Translations under genes and position numbers: made by a program
NCBI RefSeq assembly: GCF_007827455.1
Contig: NZ_VISM01000001.1
Span: 1,217,501 to 1,281,500 of the forward strand
Direction: 5' to 3'
DNA length: 64,000 bases
From: Lutibacter sp. Hel_I_33_5
GTDB taxonomy: Bacteria > Bacteroidota > Bacteroidia > Flavobacteriales > Flavobacteriaceae
Notes under the pieces: generated by a model
What the model saw: only the letters and a program-made list of their open reading frames with translations
What the model was told of the DNA's origin: nothing
The model's database searches: none
Shown: positions 16,453 through 24,800 of the stretch, one piece after another
Layout: each line of letters opens with the position of its first letter
How positions within the stretch are numbered: position 1 is the stretch's first letter

Positions 16453-16521
16453 CTGGTCGAGCGCAGTCGAGACCTTTTTTGCAATAATATTTATAACCTC
16501 TCGACTGCGCTCGAGGAGACA
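16453..16521. repeat. Inverted pair of CTCGAGCGCAGTCGAG-type palindromic repeats
   Basis: CTGGTCGAGCGCAGTCGAGA at 16453, then an AT-rich 21-base spacer, then ACCTCTCGACTGCGCTCGAG from 16496 followed by GAGACA. Same unit and arrangement as at 15426-15492. Lies between HMG-CoA reductase and the GYDIA kinase. Confidence 0.85.
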
Positions 16522-16531
16522 TCTTTATTTC

Positions 16532-16559
16532 TAAATCCCTGACTTTTCAGGAATGACAA
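16532..16559. repeat. Short GGGAATGAC-type hairpin repeat
   Basis: TAAATCCCTGACTTTTCAGG then AATGACAA is a variant of the GATTCCCG...CGGGAATGACAAA repeat found at 43561, 44151, 44510, 44595 and 62446. CCTGACTTTTCAGG is its hairpin. Confidence 0.65.
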
Positions 16560-16565
16560 CTTATA

Positions 16566-18299
16566 TCAAACTAAGTTGAATTGTTTAAAATGATGTGTGA
16601 AATGTTTTACATGAAATTTACACCAATACTCATAATTTAAATCTCCAAAAAACGGATGAACAATACTATCATCATTATTTTTTTTGTAATAATCTTGAAA
16701 AGCAGCGATCTGATTATATAATTCATTTTTTGCTTCTTCCAAAGAATCAAAAATCATTTTATTAGGTTCTTCCGATAAAAATGGCGCTTTAAAACCAACT
16801 TGCAATTCGTTATTGGTATTTAAAAAAGGTTTTCTTCTAGCTGATTTATCATCAGAAACAAAAATATTAACTTCTTTACTTCCGTTAGAAATTTGTAAAA
16901 TTAAACTCACATGCTCAATCATTTGTTGTGCATTCATTTTACCAAAACTAGGTTTTGTAGTAACCGTTAATTTTGACAAATAACCTTCAACTTCTTTTTT
17001 ATCTAAAAAATTAACCCAATTGATTGTTGGTTTTCTAAGCGAATTTAATTTATCAATTACTGCACTATGAGATGCTGTTTTATTTTCAAAATAAGCAGCA
17101 ACTTGTTCTTTTTCTTGATTGGTTGCATTTTGTTGATTTAAGATATTCATCAAATGCATCTTCATATGTCCATGCTGAATTCCTTTGGTTGTTAAAGCTC
17201 TTAAGGCAGCAAAATTTTGTGCTAATCCAGCAGTTGCCATAATTTGCATCAATTCTCTTGCTGAAGGTTTTTGCAGCATTTCCAAAGATAATTTTGCCAT
17301 AGGATGCAAAGCGGTTAATCCACCAACGGTACCTAATGCTAACGGAATCTCTATCCAAAACCTAAAAACACCATCTTTAATTTCACAATGTGTTAGACTT
17401 CTATACTGTCCATCTTTTGACGCATACGCATGTGCTCCAGCTTCAACAGCTCTAAAATCATTCCCAGTAGCTAACACAACGGAATCTATGCCATTCATAA
17501 TCCCTTTATTATGCGTAACCGCTCGATAAGGTTCTATTTGTGCAATTTTTACTGCTTGATAAAATTTTTCTGCAAACTTCTGTGGGTTCTCTCCACCTAG
17601 TTCTTCTATCTTACAACGTACCTCAGCACGCACTACACATTCAGGAACATAATTAGACAAAATACTCATAACAATCTCTATTTCATCATTTCTAAATTTA
17701 GCAGCCATCGCTTCTAAACACGAATTAATAAAGTTTGCTCCCATTGAATCTTTCGTTTCAAAAGTTACATGTAATTGATAGTAATTATCTAGTTTTTCTG
17801 TCTTATCAACTAACTGAATATCTAAAATTCCGCCACCACGCTTTTCCATATTTTTGGTGATGGAAGCTGTAGCAGCATACAATTCAGTTTTATTTTGATT
17901 AAAATAATGTTCTAATTCTTTTTTATCTCCAGCGTACATAAAATGTACTTGACCAATTTTAGTGGTTGAAATAACCTCAGCTTTAAATCCGCCACGAGAA
18001 CTCCAATATTTAGCCACTAAAGAAGCTGCCGCAACTACAGAACTTTCTTCTACAACCATTGGAATCACATAATCGAGTCCATTTATTATAAAATTTGGTG
18101 CTATTCCGTAAGGCAAATAAAAATTGGTAACCGTATTTTCTATAAAATCATCATGAAGCTGCTGCAATTTAGAATCTTGATTCCAATACTGCTTAAGCGT
18201 TTTTATAATTTCTGGTTGCTGATTAAAATAATTCTTTGCCAACCATTCTATTTTTTCTTCTTTTGAAAGTTTAGAAAACCCAGAAATAATTTTAGACAT
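16566..18299 (-). CDS. mvaA: HMG-CoA reductase (class II) fused to a DinB-like domain
   Basis: Start taken at the ATG at 18299 (MSKIISGFSKL); the frame runs nine codons further. Residues about 1-430 form a class II (bacterial) hydroxymethylglutaryl-CoA reductase: catalytic Glu in VVEESSVVAAASL (84/85), Lys in THNKGIMNG (265), Asp in TGNDFRAVEAGAHA (281), cofactor segment GTVGGLTALHPMAK, and His in GHMKMH (378). Residues about 435-577 are an added DUF1569/DinB-like domain with GKMNAQQMIEHV and HFTHHFKQF, giving the His triad expected for a metal site. The usual family length is about 430, so this is a fusion. Reductase motifs are complete, so mevalonate synthesis is expected. Confidence 0.92.
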   Translation of the reverse strand: MSKIISGFSKLSKEEKIEWLAKNYFNQQPEIIKTLKQYWNQDSKLQQLHDDFIENTVTNFYLPYGIAPNFIINGLDYVIPMVVEESSVVAAASLVAKYWSSRGGFKAEVISTTKIGQVHFMYAGDKKELEHYFNQNKTELYAATASITKNMEKRGGGILDIQLVDKTEKLDNYYQLHVTFETKDSMGANFINSCLEAMAAKFRNDEIEIVMSILSNYVPECVVRAEVRCKIEELGGENPQKFAEKFYQAVKIAQIEPYRAVTHNKGIMNGIDSVVLATGNDFRAVEAGAHAYASKDGQYRSLTHCEIKDGVFRFWIEIPLALGTVGGLTALHPMAKLSLEMLQKPSARELMQIMATAGLAQNFAALRALTTKGIQHGHMKMHLMNILNQQNATNQEKEQVAAYFENKTASHSAVIDKLNSLRKPTINWVNFLDKKEVEGYLSKLTVTTKPSFGKMNAQQMIEHVSLILQISNGSKEVNIFVSDDKSARRKPFLNTNNELQVGFKAPFLSEEPNKMIFDSLEEAKNELYNQIAAFQDYYKKNNDDSIVHPFFGDLNYEYWCKFHVKHFTHHFKQFNLV

Positions 18300-18323
18300 T
18301 CTTTTGTCAATTTTAAAGTTGAG

Positions 18324-18331
18324 CAAAGATA
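18324..18331 (-). promoter_or_regulatory. -7 element for the HMG-CoA reductase gene
   Basis: Reads TATCTTTG on the minus strand, matching TAnnTTTG, 24 bases before the chosen ATG at 18299. No good -33 TTTG lies at the right spacing. Confidence 0.45.
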
Positions 18332-18441
18332 AATGAAACCTATTAAAATAAACCTACGATTTAGGATTTCTAATTTTTTAAGGTGTTTTTTGCCGATTTT
18401 TCCGTAAACTTGGCAAGCTTTTATTAAAACCGCAAAAATAC

Positions 18442-20625
18442 ATGAAGAAATTATTCATATTGTTTCTTGGGATCTCAACTTTTGTGAATGCACAGAAAAA
18501 AGATATCACCCTAGAAGACATCTGGAAAAAAGGAACATTTAGAGCAGAATACATGAACTCTCTAAATTCTATGAACGGCGATTATTATTCGCTTTTAAAC
18601 TACGCAAACGGAAGCTCTTCCGTAGACAAATACAGTTACAAAACCTTAGAAAAAGTCAACACAATTGTTGATAGTAAAGATTTTGAAGATATTAAATACT
18701 TTGAATCCTATACATTTAATAATGATGAAACAAAATTGATTTTAGGTGTCGATTTTAAGCCTATTTTTCGTCATTCTTTTTTAGGAACTTTTTACACCTA
18801 TGACATTGCAACTAAATCTACACAATTAATTGGTAAAGATATTCAGAGACCTACTTTTTCACCAGACAGTAAAAAAGTAGCTTTTGCAAAAGACAATAAT
18901 TTATTTGTTACAGACTTTACTACAAATACAACCTATCAAATTACAAAAGACGGTAAGAAAAACGAAATCATTAACGGTATTACAGATTGGGTTTACGAAG
19001 AAGAGTTTGCTTTTGTAAGAGCTTTTGAATGGAGTAAAGACAGTAAACACATTGCTTTTTTACGTTTTGATGAAAGTAAAGTAAAAACCTTTTCTATGGA
19101 TGTTTACGGGACAGGAAAATATCCAACTCAAGAAGTATTTAAATATCCAAAAGCAGGTGAAGATAATGCAATTGTAACCTTGCATATGTTTACGTTAAGT
19201 AATAAAAATACTAGAAAAGTTGATGTTGGTGAGTATGAATATATCCCGAGAATTAATTGGACAAAAGACAACCATACACTTTCTGTAAGAACTTTAAATC
19301 GTCATCAAAATGATTTAAAATTATTCTTTGTGGATTCAAATTCTTTAGAAAAAACATTGATTTTAAATGAAACCGATAAAGCTTATGTTGATGTTACTGA
19401 TGATTTAACTTTTTTAAATGATAATAGTTTTATTTGGACAAGCGAGAAAGATGGTTACAATCATATTTATCATTATAATAAAAGTGGAAAACTAATCAAT
19501 CAAATCACTAAAGGAAATTGGGAAGTAACTTCTTACTATGGTTTTGATGCTAATAAAAAAACAATTTATTATCAATCTGTAGAAAATGGTTCTATAAACA
19601 GAGGCGTTTACAGTATTTCTTTAAAAGGAAAAAAGAAAAAATTATTAAGTAATGCTTCCGGAAACAATAGAGCATCCTTTAGTAAAAACAGACACTTTTT
19701 TATCAATACATTTTCAGATGCAAACACACCTCCAGTGTATACCTTAAGAAATAACAAAGGAAATATCTTAAAAACGATAAAAGATAATGCTAATTTAAAA
19801 GAGCTTATTTCTAACTATAACTTAAGTAAAAAAGAATTTTCTACTATAAAAATTAATGGGTACGATTTAAATATGTACACCATAAAACCTTCAAATTTTG
19901 ATTCTTCAAAAAAATATCCTGTTTTAATGTATCAGTATTCTGGACCAGGATCACAAAGTGTATCTAACAGATGGAATGGGTCGAATGATTATTGGCATCA
20001 AATGTTAGCACAAAACGGGTATATTATTGTTTGTGTTGATGGACGTGGAACAGGTTTAAAAGGAAGAGACTTTAAGAAACTTACCTATATGAATTTGGTG
20101 AAATTAGAAACCGAAGATCAAATAGCTGTAGCTAAAGAGTTTGCAAAAAAACCATATGTAGATGCTGATAAAATTGGTATTTGGGGTTGGTCTTTTGGAG
20201 GTCACATGAGCACAAATTCACTTTTAAAAGGGAACGATGTTTTTTCTGCTGCAATTGCAGTTGCTCCAGTTACTACATGGCGTTTTTATGATACAATTTA
20301 TACAGAACGTTATATGCGAACGCCAGAAGAAAATCCTGCTGGATATGACGACAACTCACCTATTAATTATCCAGAATTATTAAAAGGAAACTATATGTTA
20401 ATTCATGGTACTGGTGATGATAATGTACACGCACAAAATGCTATGAGAATGGCTGAAGCATTAATACAAGCTAATAAACAATTTGAATGGGGAATGTATC
20501 CAGATAAAAATCATGGAATTTATGGCGGAAATACAAGACTTCATTTGTACAATAAAATGACTAATTTTATTTACAAAAACTTAGGGAAAAAGGATAAAAA
20601 ACAAGTACATAAAATTAAAGGATAA
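18442..20625 (+). CDS. Dipeptidyl peptidase IV (S9B family)
   Basis: Secreted serine peptidase that removes dipeptides, typically X-Pro, from peptide N-termini. Signal peptide ends near VNAQ (residue 18). The N-terminal beta-propeller covers about 60-470 and contains DWVYEEEF, the Glu pair that binds the substrate N-terminus in DPP-IV. The alpha/beta hydrolase domain follows, with Ser in GWSFGGHMS (about 583), Asp in GDDNVHAQNAM (about 660) and His in NHGIYGG (about 692). At 727 residues it is of normal size. It is followed 14 bases later by a POT peptide transporter, so secretion of the protease and import of its products look co-expressed. Confidence 0.95.
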   Translation: MKKLFILFLGISTFVNAQKKDITLEDIWKKGTFRAEYMNSLNSMNGDYYSLLNYANGSSSVDKYSYKTLEKVNTIVDSKDFEDIKYFESYTFNNDETKLILGVDFKPIFRHSFLGTFYTYDIATKSTQLIGKDIQRPTFSPDSKKVAFAKDNNLFVTDFTTNTTYQITKDGKKNEIINGITDWVYEEEFAFVRAFEWSKDSKHIAFLRFDESKVKTFSMDVYGTGKYPTQEVFKYPKAGEDNAIVTLHMFTLSNKNTRKVDVGEYEYIPRINWTKDNHTLSVRTLNRHQNDLKLFFVDSNSLEKTLILNETDKAYVDVTDDLTFLNDNSFIWTSEKDGYNHIYHYNKSGKLINQITKGNWEVTSYYGFDANKKTIYYQSVENGSINRGVYSISLKGKKKKLLSNASGNNRASFSKNRHFFINTFSDANTPPVYTLRNNKGNILKTIKDNANLKELISNYNLSKKEFSTIKINGYDLNMYTIKPSNFDSSKKYPVLMYQYSGPGSQSVSNRWNGSNDYWHQMLAQNGYIIVCVDGRGTGLKGRDFKKLTYMNLVKLETEDQIAVAKEFAKKPYVDADKIGIWGWSFGGHMSTNSLLKGNDVFSAAIAVAPVTTWRFYDTIYTERYMRTPEENPAGYDDNSPINYPELLKGNYMLIHGTGDDNVHAQNAMRMAEALIQANKQFEWGMYPDKNHGIYGGNTRLHLYNKMTNFIYKNLGKKDKKQVHKIKG

Positions 20626-20639
20626 AAACTATATAAAAC

Positions 20640-22070
20640 ATGAGTGACTTAGTAAAACAACCACACGAAAAAGAATTATTTGGACATCCAGTTGGATTGT
20701 ACGTTTTATTCTTTGTAGAGATGTGGGAACGATTTTCTTATTATGGAATGAGAGCACTACTTACATTATTTTTAGTAGCTCCAATTATTACAGGTGACCC
20801 ACAATCAGGGTATGGTTGGTCCAATTCTGAAACAATTGCATTCTATGGAACTTATACAATGTTTGTTTACTTAACCTCTATACCTGGTGGATGGATTGCC
20901 GATAAATTTATTGGTCAAAAGAAAGCTGTTATGTTAGGTGGGTTACTCTTATGTTTAGGTCATGGTATTTTAGCAATAGATGCTCAGTGGGCATTTTTTA
21001 CAGGATTAATATTAATTGTAATTGGAGTTGGTTTTTTAAAGCCAAATATATCTTCAATGGTTGGTGGATTATATAATAAAGGTGATGATAGAAGAGATCG
21101 TGGTTTTTATATTTTTTATATTGGAATTAATTTAGGTGCATTCTTAGGTGCATTAATAGTAGGTGCTGTTGCTGCAAAATATGGATGGCATTATGGTTTT
21201 GGTTTAGCTGGAATAGGAATGGCATTAGGTCAAATTGTATATTTATATGGTCAAAAATATTTAAAAGGTATTGGAGAATTTTCAGGAGGAGACAAAGCCA
21301 CAACTGAGGAAAAAGAAGCTAGAAAAAGACCACTAACTAAAATTGAAAAAGATAGAATGTTAGTTATGTTTTTATCTTTTTTAATCATTGTTGTTTTTTG
21401 GGGAGCTTTTGAACAGGCTGGAGGATTAATGAGTATTTACACTGATCAAAAGACAGATAGAATGTTATCTTTTTCTTTGCCATTGATTGGTAACGAAGTA
21501 CCAGCAGCAGTTTTTCAATCTATTAATGCATTTTTCATTATTACTTTAGGTACTCTTGTAGGTAGTTTTTGGCATAAATGGGGCAAAAAAGGGAAAGAAT
21601 CATCTTCATTATTTAAAATGGCAATTGGAGTAATAATTATGGGATTTGGATTCTTTTTCATGAGTAAGGCATCTACTGAAGTTGTTATGGATGGAGAAAG
21701 AATTGCAGAAAAATCTGCAATGGTTTGGTTAGTTTTAGCTTATTTATTTCACACCATTGGAGAATTATGTGCTTCTCCAGTAGCATTATCTTTTATTACA
21801 AAATTAGCACCTTTAAAATATGCTTCATTTATGATGGGAGCTTATTTTGCTGCTACCGGATTTGGGAATAAACTGGCAGGATTAGTTGGGGGTATATCTG
21901 AAAATGCTGGAGAATTTCAAGTTTTTACAGGAATTGCAATTTTTTGTTCAGTTTTTGCATTATTAGTTATTGCTATTTTAAAACCTTTAAAACGTTTAAC
22001 CCATGGTGCTGAAGACATAAAAGGTTCAAAGCATGAAGAAGCTGAAGGATTCGAATTAGCTGACAATTAA
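20640..22070 (+). CDS. POT/PTR2-family peptide transporter (first copy)
   Basis: Proton-coupled di/tripeptide importer of the inner membrane, 476 residues, about 12-14 helices. The N-terminal FVEMWERFSYYGMRALLTLF carries the ExxERFxYYG signature (residues about 28-45), GGWIADKFIGQKKAV is the MFS loop motif, and FYIFYIGINLGAFLG is the PTR2 signature. A late Glu in FHTIGELCASPVALS is conserved in the family. Directly downstream of DPP-IV and closed by a terminator at 22078. The adjacent second copy is longer and diverged, so specificity may differ. Confidence 0.94.
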   Translation: MSDLVKQPHEKELFGHPVGLYVLFFVEMWERFSYYGMRALLTLFLVAPIITGDPQSGYGWSNSETIAFYGTYTMFVYLTSIPGGWIADKFIGQKKAVMLGGLLLCLGHGILAIDAQWAFFTGLILIVIGVGFLKPNISSMVGGLYNKGDDRRDRGFYIFYIGINLGAFLGALIVGAVAAKYGWHYGFGLAGIGMALGQIVYLYGQKYLKGIGEFSGGDKATTEEKEARKRPLTKIEKDRMLVMFLSFLIIVVFWGAFEQAGGLMSIYTDQKTDRMLSFSLPLIGNEVPAAVFQSINAFFIITLGTLVGSFWHKWGKKGKESSSLFKMAIGVIIMGFGFFFMSKASTEVVMDGERIAEKSAMVWLVLAYLFHTIGELCASPVALSFITKLAPLKYASFMMGAYFAATGFGNKLAGLVGGISENAGEFQVFTGIAIFCSVFALLVIAILKPLKRLTHGAEDIKGSKHEEAEGFELADN

Positions 22071-22077
22071 AATTATT

Positions 22078-22112
22078 AAAAACCTCATAATTCATTTATT
22101 TATGAGGTTTTA
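22078..22112 (+). terminator. Terminator between the two POT genes
   Basis: Perfect stem AAACCTCATAA/TTATGAGGTTT with a T-rich end, eight bases after the first transporter's stop. The second transporter would then need its own promoter or read-through. Confidence 0.8.
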
Positions 22113-22142
22113 TATTTCTATAAAAATTCTAACACATAAAAT

Positions 22143-23924
22143 ATGAATACAGATATTGAAAACCTTTTTAAAGACAAAGTTTTAGGACATCCAGCTGGAT
22201 TGTTTGTTTTATTCTTTACAGAAATGTGGGAACGTTTTTCGTATTACGGAATGCGAGCATTATTAGTTTTATTTTTTACAGCTTCTTTACTGGACGATGG
22301 TTGGGGCTGGCCAAGAGAATGGGCATTTGCAATTTTTGGAACCTATACTTCTTTAGTTTATCTATCTACCATGGTTGGAGGATATTTTGCTGATAATGTT
22401 ATTGGTATAAGAAAAGCTGTTGTAATAGGTGCATTATTAATGACTTTGGGACATGCATGTATGGCTGTAGAAACTTCTTTCTTTATTTATATGGGATTAG
22501 GTCTTTTAGTTATTGGTAGTGGTTTTTTTAAACCTAACATGACTTCTATTATTTCTGAAATGTATAAAGGCAAAGAAGGTAAAAAAGATGGTGCTTATAC
22601 TATATTTTATATGGGTGTAAATGCAGGAGCTTTTTTAGGAATTCTTCTATGCGGTTATTTAGGCGAGAAAATTGGATGGTCGTATGGTTTTGGTGTTGCT
22701 GGTATTTTTATGTTGTTTGGATTATTACAATTTTGGTTAGCCCAAGGTATTTTTGGAAGTATCGGTGATGGTCCTAAAAACAAAAATGAAGACGTTTTAG
22801 ACGTAGTACTTGGAACTGAAGATTCTGTAACAGAATTTGATGAGGTAGAAACAAAAAGAAATCCATTTGATGGTTTTCAAAAAACCTTAATTGCTATTTC
22901 TTCTATTTTAGGTTTATTATGGATTTTTAACGATCCTATTTCGAAAATATCTGAAGGGAAATACAATATTTTCCCATTCGAATTTGCAGGTTATACAGGT
23001 TCAACAATTGCAATAATAACTGCTTTTTTAATTTTTATTCTTTTATTAGTTATTAGAATACCAAAATATACACCAGTTTTAAGAGACAGGATGTTAGCTG
23101 TAATGTTTTTTGCTTTTGTAACTATTTTCTTTTGGGCTATTTTTGAACAATCTCCAAGTTCATTAACCATTTTTGCAAGGGATTACACCGATAGAGTATT
23201 AGAAGGAAGTGCTGGTCTCATATTTAAGATAGTTAACTCTTTAATGACAATAGTTCCTTTAGGAATTATTACTTGGGTTTTATATTTGTTATTCCAAAAA
23301 ACATTTGAAAAATACAAATGGTCAAATATATTTCTGACTATTAGTTTTATCATCATTTGGTTTATTGCTATTTGGATGTTAAATGAAGAATTTCAAAAAG
23401 ATACAACTGAAATTCCAGCATCTTGGTTCTCAATTTTAAACTCATTATATATTATCACTTTAGCACCTTTATTTTCTAAATGGTGGGAAAGTAAATACAA
23501 TCCAAATGCAAATATGAAATGGGCAATTGGAATGGGATTATTAGGATTAGGTATGGCAGTAATTGCTGTTGGTGCTGGAGATATTGAACCTGGTGCAAAA
23601 ACAGCATCAGTTAGTGTTATTTGGCTAATTTTAGTATATCTTTTCCATACTATGGGAGAACTTTGTGTATCACCCGTAGCGTTATCTTATGTATCAAAAT
23701 TGGTACCAGGTAGAATGATCGCATTTATGTTTGGTATTTGGTATTTAGCTGTGGCAATTGGAATGAAATTAGCAGGTGTATTTGCAGAGTCATCAGAAGC
23801 AATTGCGCAAGAGAAAGGAATTAGTAGTTTCTTCTGGATACTAACTGGAGTCTCTTTTGGATTAGCAATTTTATCTGCTGTATTATATCCTGTGATTAAA
23901 AAATTAATGCACGGAGTTAAATAA
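22143..23924 (+). CDS. POT/PTR2-family peptide transporter (second copy)
   Basis: A 593-residue paralogue of the preceding transporter, with FTEMWERFSYYGMRALLVLFF, GGYFADNVIGIRKAV and YTIFYMGVNAGAFLG. It is longer by an inserted region between the halves (about residues 215-310) that holds an acidic loop (EDVLDVVLGTEDSVTEFDEVE) and extra helices. FHTMGELCVSPVALSYV near the end matches the sister protein. The tandem is probably an old duplication. The terminator at 23942 ends it. Confidence 0.93.
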   Translation: MNTDIENLFKDKVLGHPAGLFVLFFTEMWERFSYYGMRALLVLFFTASLLDDGWGWPREWAFAIFGTYTSLVYLSTMVGGYFADNVIGIRKAVVIGALLMTLGHACMAVETSFFIYMGLGLLVIGSGFFKPNMTSIISEMYKGKEGKKDGAYTIFYMGVNAGAFLGILLCGYLGEKIGWSYGFGVAGIFMLFGLLQFWLAQGIFGSIGDGPKNKNEDVLDVVLGTEDSVTEFDEVETKRNPFDGFQKTLIAISSILGLLWIFNDPISKISEGKYNIFPFEFAGYTGSTIAIITAFLIFILLLVIRIPKYTPVLRDRMLAVMFFAFVTIFFWAIFEQSPSSLTIFARDYTDRVLEGSAGLIFKIVNSLMTIVPLGIITWVLYLLFQKTFEKYKWSNIFLTISFIIIWFIAIWMLNEEFQKDTTEIPASWFSILNSLYIITLAPLFSKWWESKYNPNANMKWAIGMGLLGLGMAVIAVGAGDIEPGAKTASVSVIWLILVYLFHTMGELCVSPVALSYVSKLVPGRMIAFMFGIWYLAVAIGMKLAGVFAESSEAIAQEKGISSFFWILTGVSFGLAILSAVLYPVIKKLMHGVK

Positions 23925-23941
23925 ATCTTATTATAAAAATT

Positions 23942-23977
23942 AAAATAAAAGCATCGAAAATTCGATGCTTTTATTTT
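23942..23977 (+). terminator. Terminator of the second POT gene
   Basis: AAAATAAAAGCATCGAA pairs with TTCGATGCTTTTATTTT around two bases (AA). This is a 17-bp stem including A/T flanks, ending in T residues. Confidence 0.85.
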
Positions 23978-23980
23978 TTG

Positions 23981-23988
23981 TAAATTTG
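23981..23988 (+). promoter_or_regulatory. -7 element of the thioredoxin-like gene
   Basis: TAAATTTG matches TAnnTTTG and begins four bases after the terminator stem. The start point would be near 23995, giving a leader of about 19 bases. The -33 region would fall inside the terminator hairpin. Confidence 0.45.
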
Positions 23989-24013
23989 GCATACAGTTTG
24001 CGACGTACTAAGT

Positions 24014-24529
24014 ATGAAAAAATATATTTTACTTTTCCTTTTAATAAGTTTTGCTTTTAATAGTAATGCTCAAAAAGTTAATTGGGTTTCATTTGAACAA
24101 GCCATTGAAATTAATAAAACAGATCCAAAACCTTTTATCATTGATATCTATACCGATTGGTGTGGTTGGTGTAAAAAAATGGATAAAACTACTTACAGCA
24201 ATAAAGTAATTATTGATTATATAAACACTCATTTTCATGCTGTAAAAATGGATGGAGAAGGAAAAGATGATATTTCTTTTAAGGGAAATACATTTAAATT
24301 TAAAAAACAAGGTAGAAATGGGTATCATGAATTAACTGCCACTTTAATGAATGGTAAATTGTCGTATCCATCAACCATTTTTTTTAACAAAAAGGAAGAA
24401 CTACTCCAAAATGTTCCAGGCTACTTATCTAAAGAAAAGCTAGAAAAAATACTTGTCTTTTTTAATGATAAAGTTTACGAAACTTCCAATTGGAAAGATT
24501 TTGAAAAAAGTTTTAAAAGCAACCTATAA
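24014..24529 (+). CDS. Secreted thioredoxin-like protein
   Basis: A 171-residue periplasmic protein with a signal peptide (MKKYILLFLLISFAFNSNAQ). The thioredoxin fold begins at PFIIDIYTDWCGWCKKM, where CGWC (about residues 50-53) is the redox motif. The cis-Pro side is YPSTIFF. The insert between them (GEGKDDISFKGNTFKFK) is like DUF255/thioredoxin_7 proteins. A reducing or disulfide role in the envelope is likely; the partner is unknown. Follows the peptide-use genes but has its own promoter element. Confidence 0.87.
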   Translation: MKKYILLFLLISFAFNSNAQKVNWVSFEQAIEINKTDPKPFIIDIYTDWCGWCKKMDKTTYSNKVIIDYINTHFHAVKMDGEGKDDISFKGNTFKFKKQGRNGYHELTATLMNGKLSYPSTIFFNKKEELLQNVPGYLSKEKLEKILVFFNDKVYETSNWKDFEKSFKSNL

Positions 24530-24537
24530 TATCAAAC

Positions 24538-24564
24538 TTTAAAACAATTCGTTTTAATTTTTTT
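24538..24564 (+). terminator. Probable terminator after the thioredoxin-like gene
   Basis: TTTAAAAC and GTTTTAA form a weak, A/T-rich stem around AATTC, followed by a seven-T run. The rest of 24565-24800 holds no gene that I can support. Confidence 0.5.
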
Positions 24565-24800
24565 CATTTCCTTTTTTCTTTTAAAGAAGAAAAATACTTC
24601 CAATATCATACACCTTATTTTTTGTAACAGAAAAGCATACTTTCATGTACAAAAAATTAAGACTTACAACATTATTTTTTTTTAAATTCAATATAATAGT
24701 TTCTTTACACGTATTATAATACAAGTAAAAATCAACATAGGAGTGGTTTGCTGGGATGGCGTAAAATCGCTCCATTTGTTGATGACAATACAATTATCAT

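Noticed and set aside
15421..16559. Possible CRISPR or tandem array from the repeated CTCGAG units
   Set aside because: Units are inverted pairs with unequal spacing and genes between them, with no regular spacers and no cas genes.
17086..17358. 90-residue minus-strand frame inside HMG-CoA reductase
   Set aside because: Lies wholly within the conserved reductase coding region in another frame and shows no domain of its own.
24581..24793. 70-residue minus-strand frame between the thioredoxin-like gene and comEC
   Set aside because: AT-rich, low-complexity, no signal or domain, and no promoter match; looks like chance.
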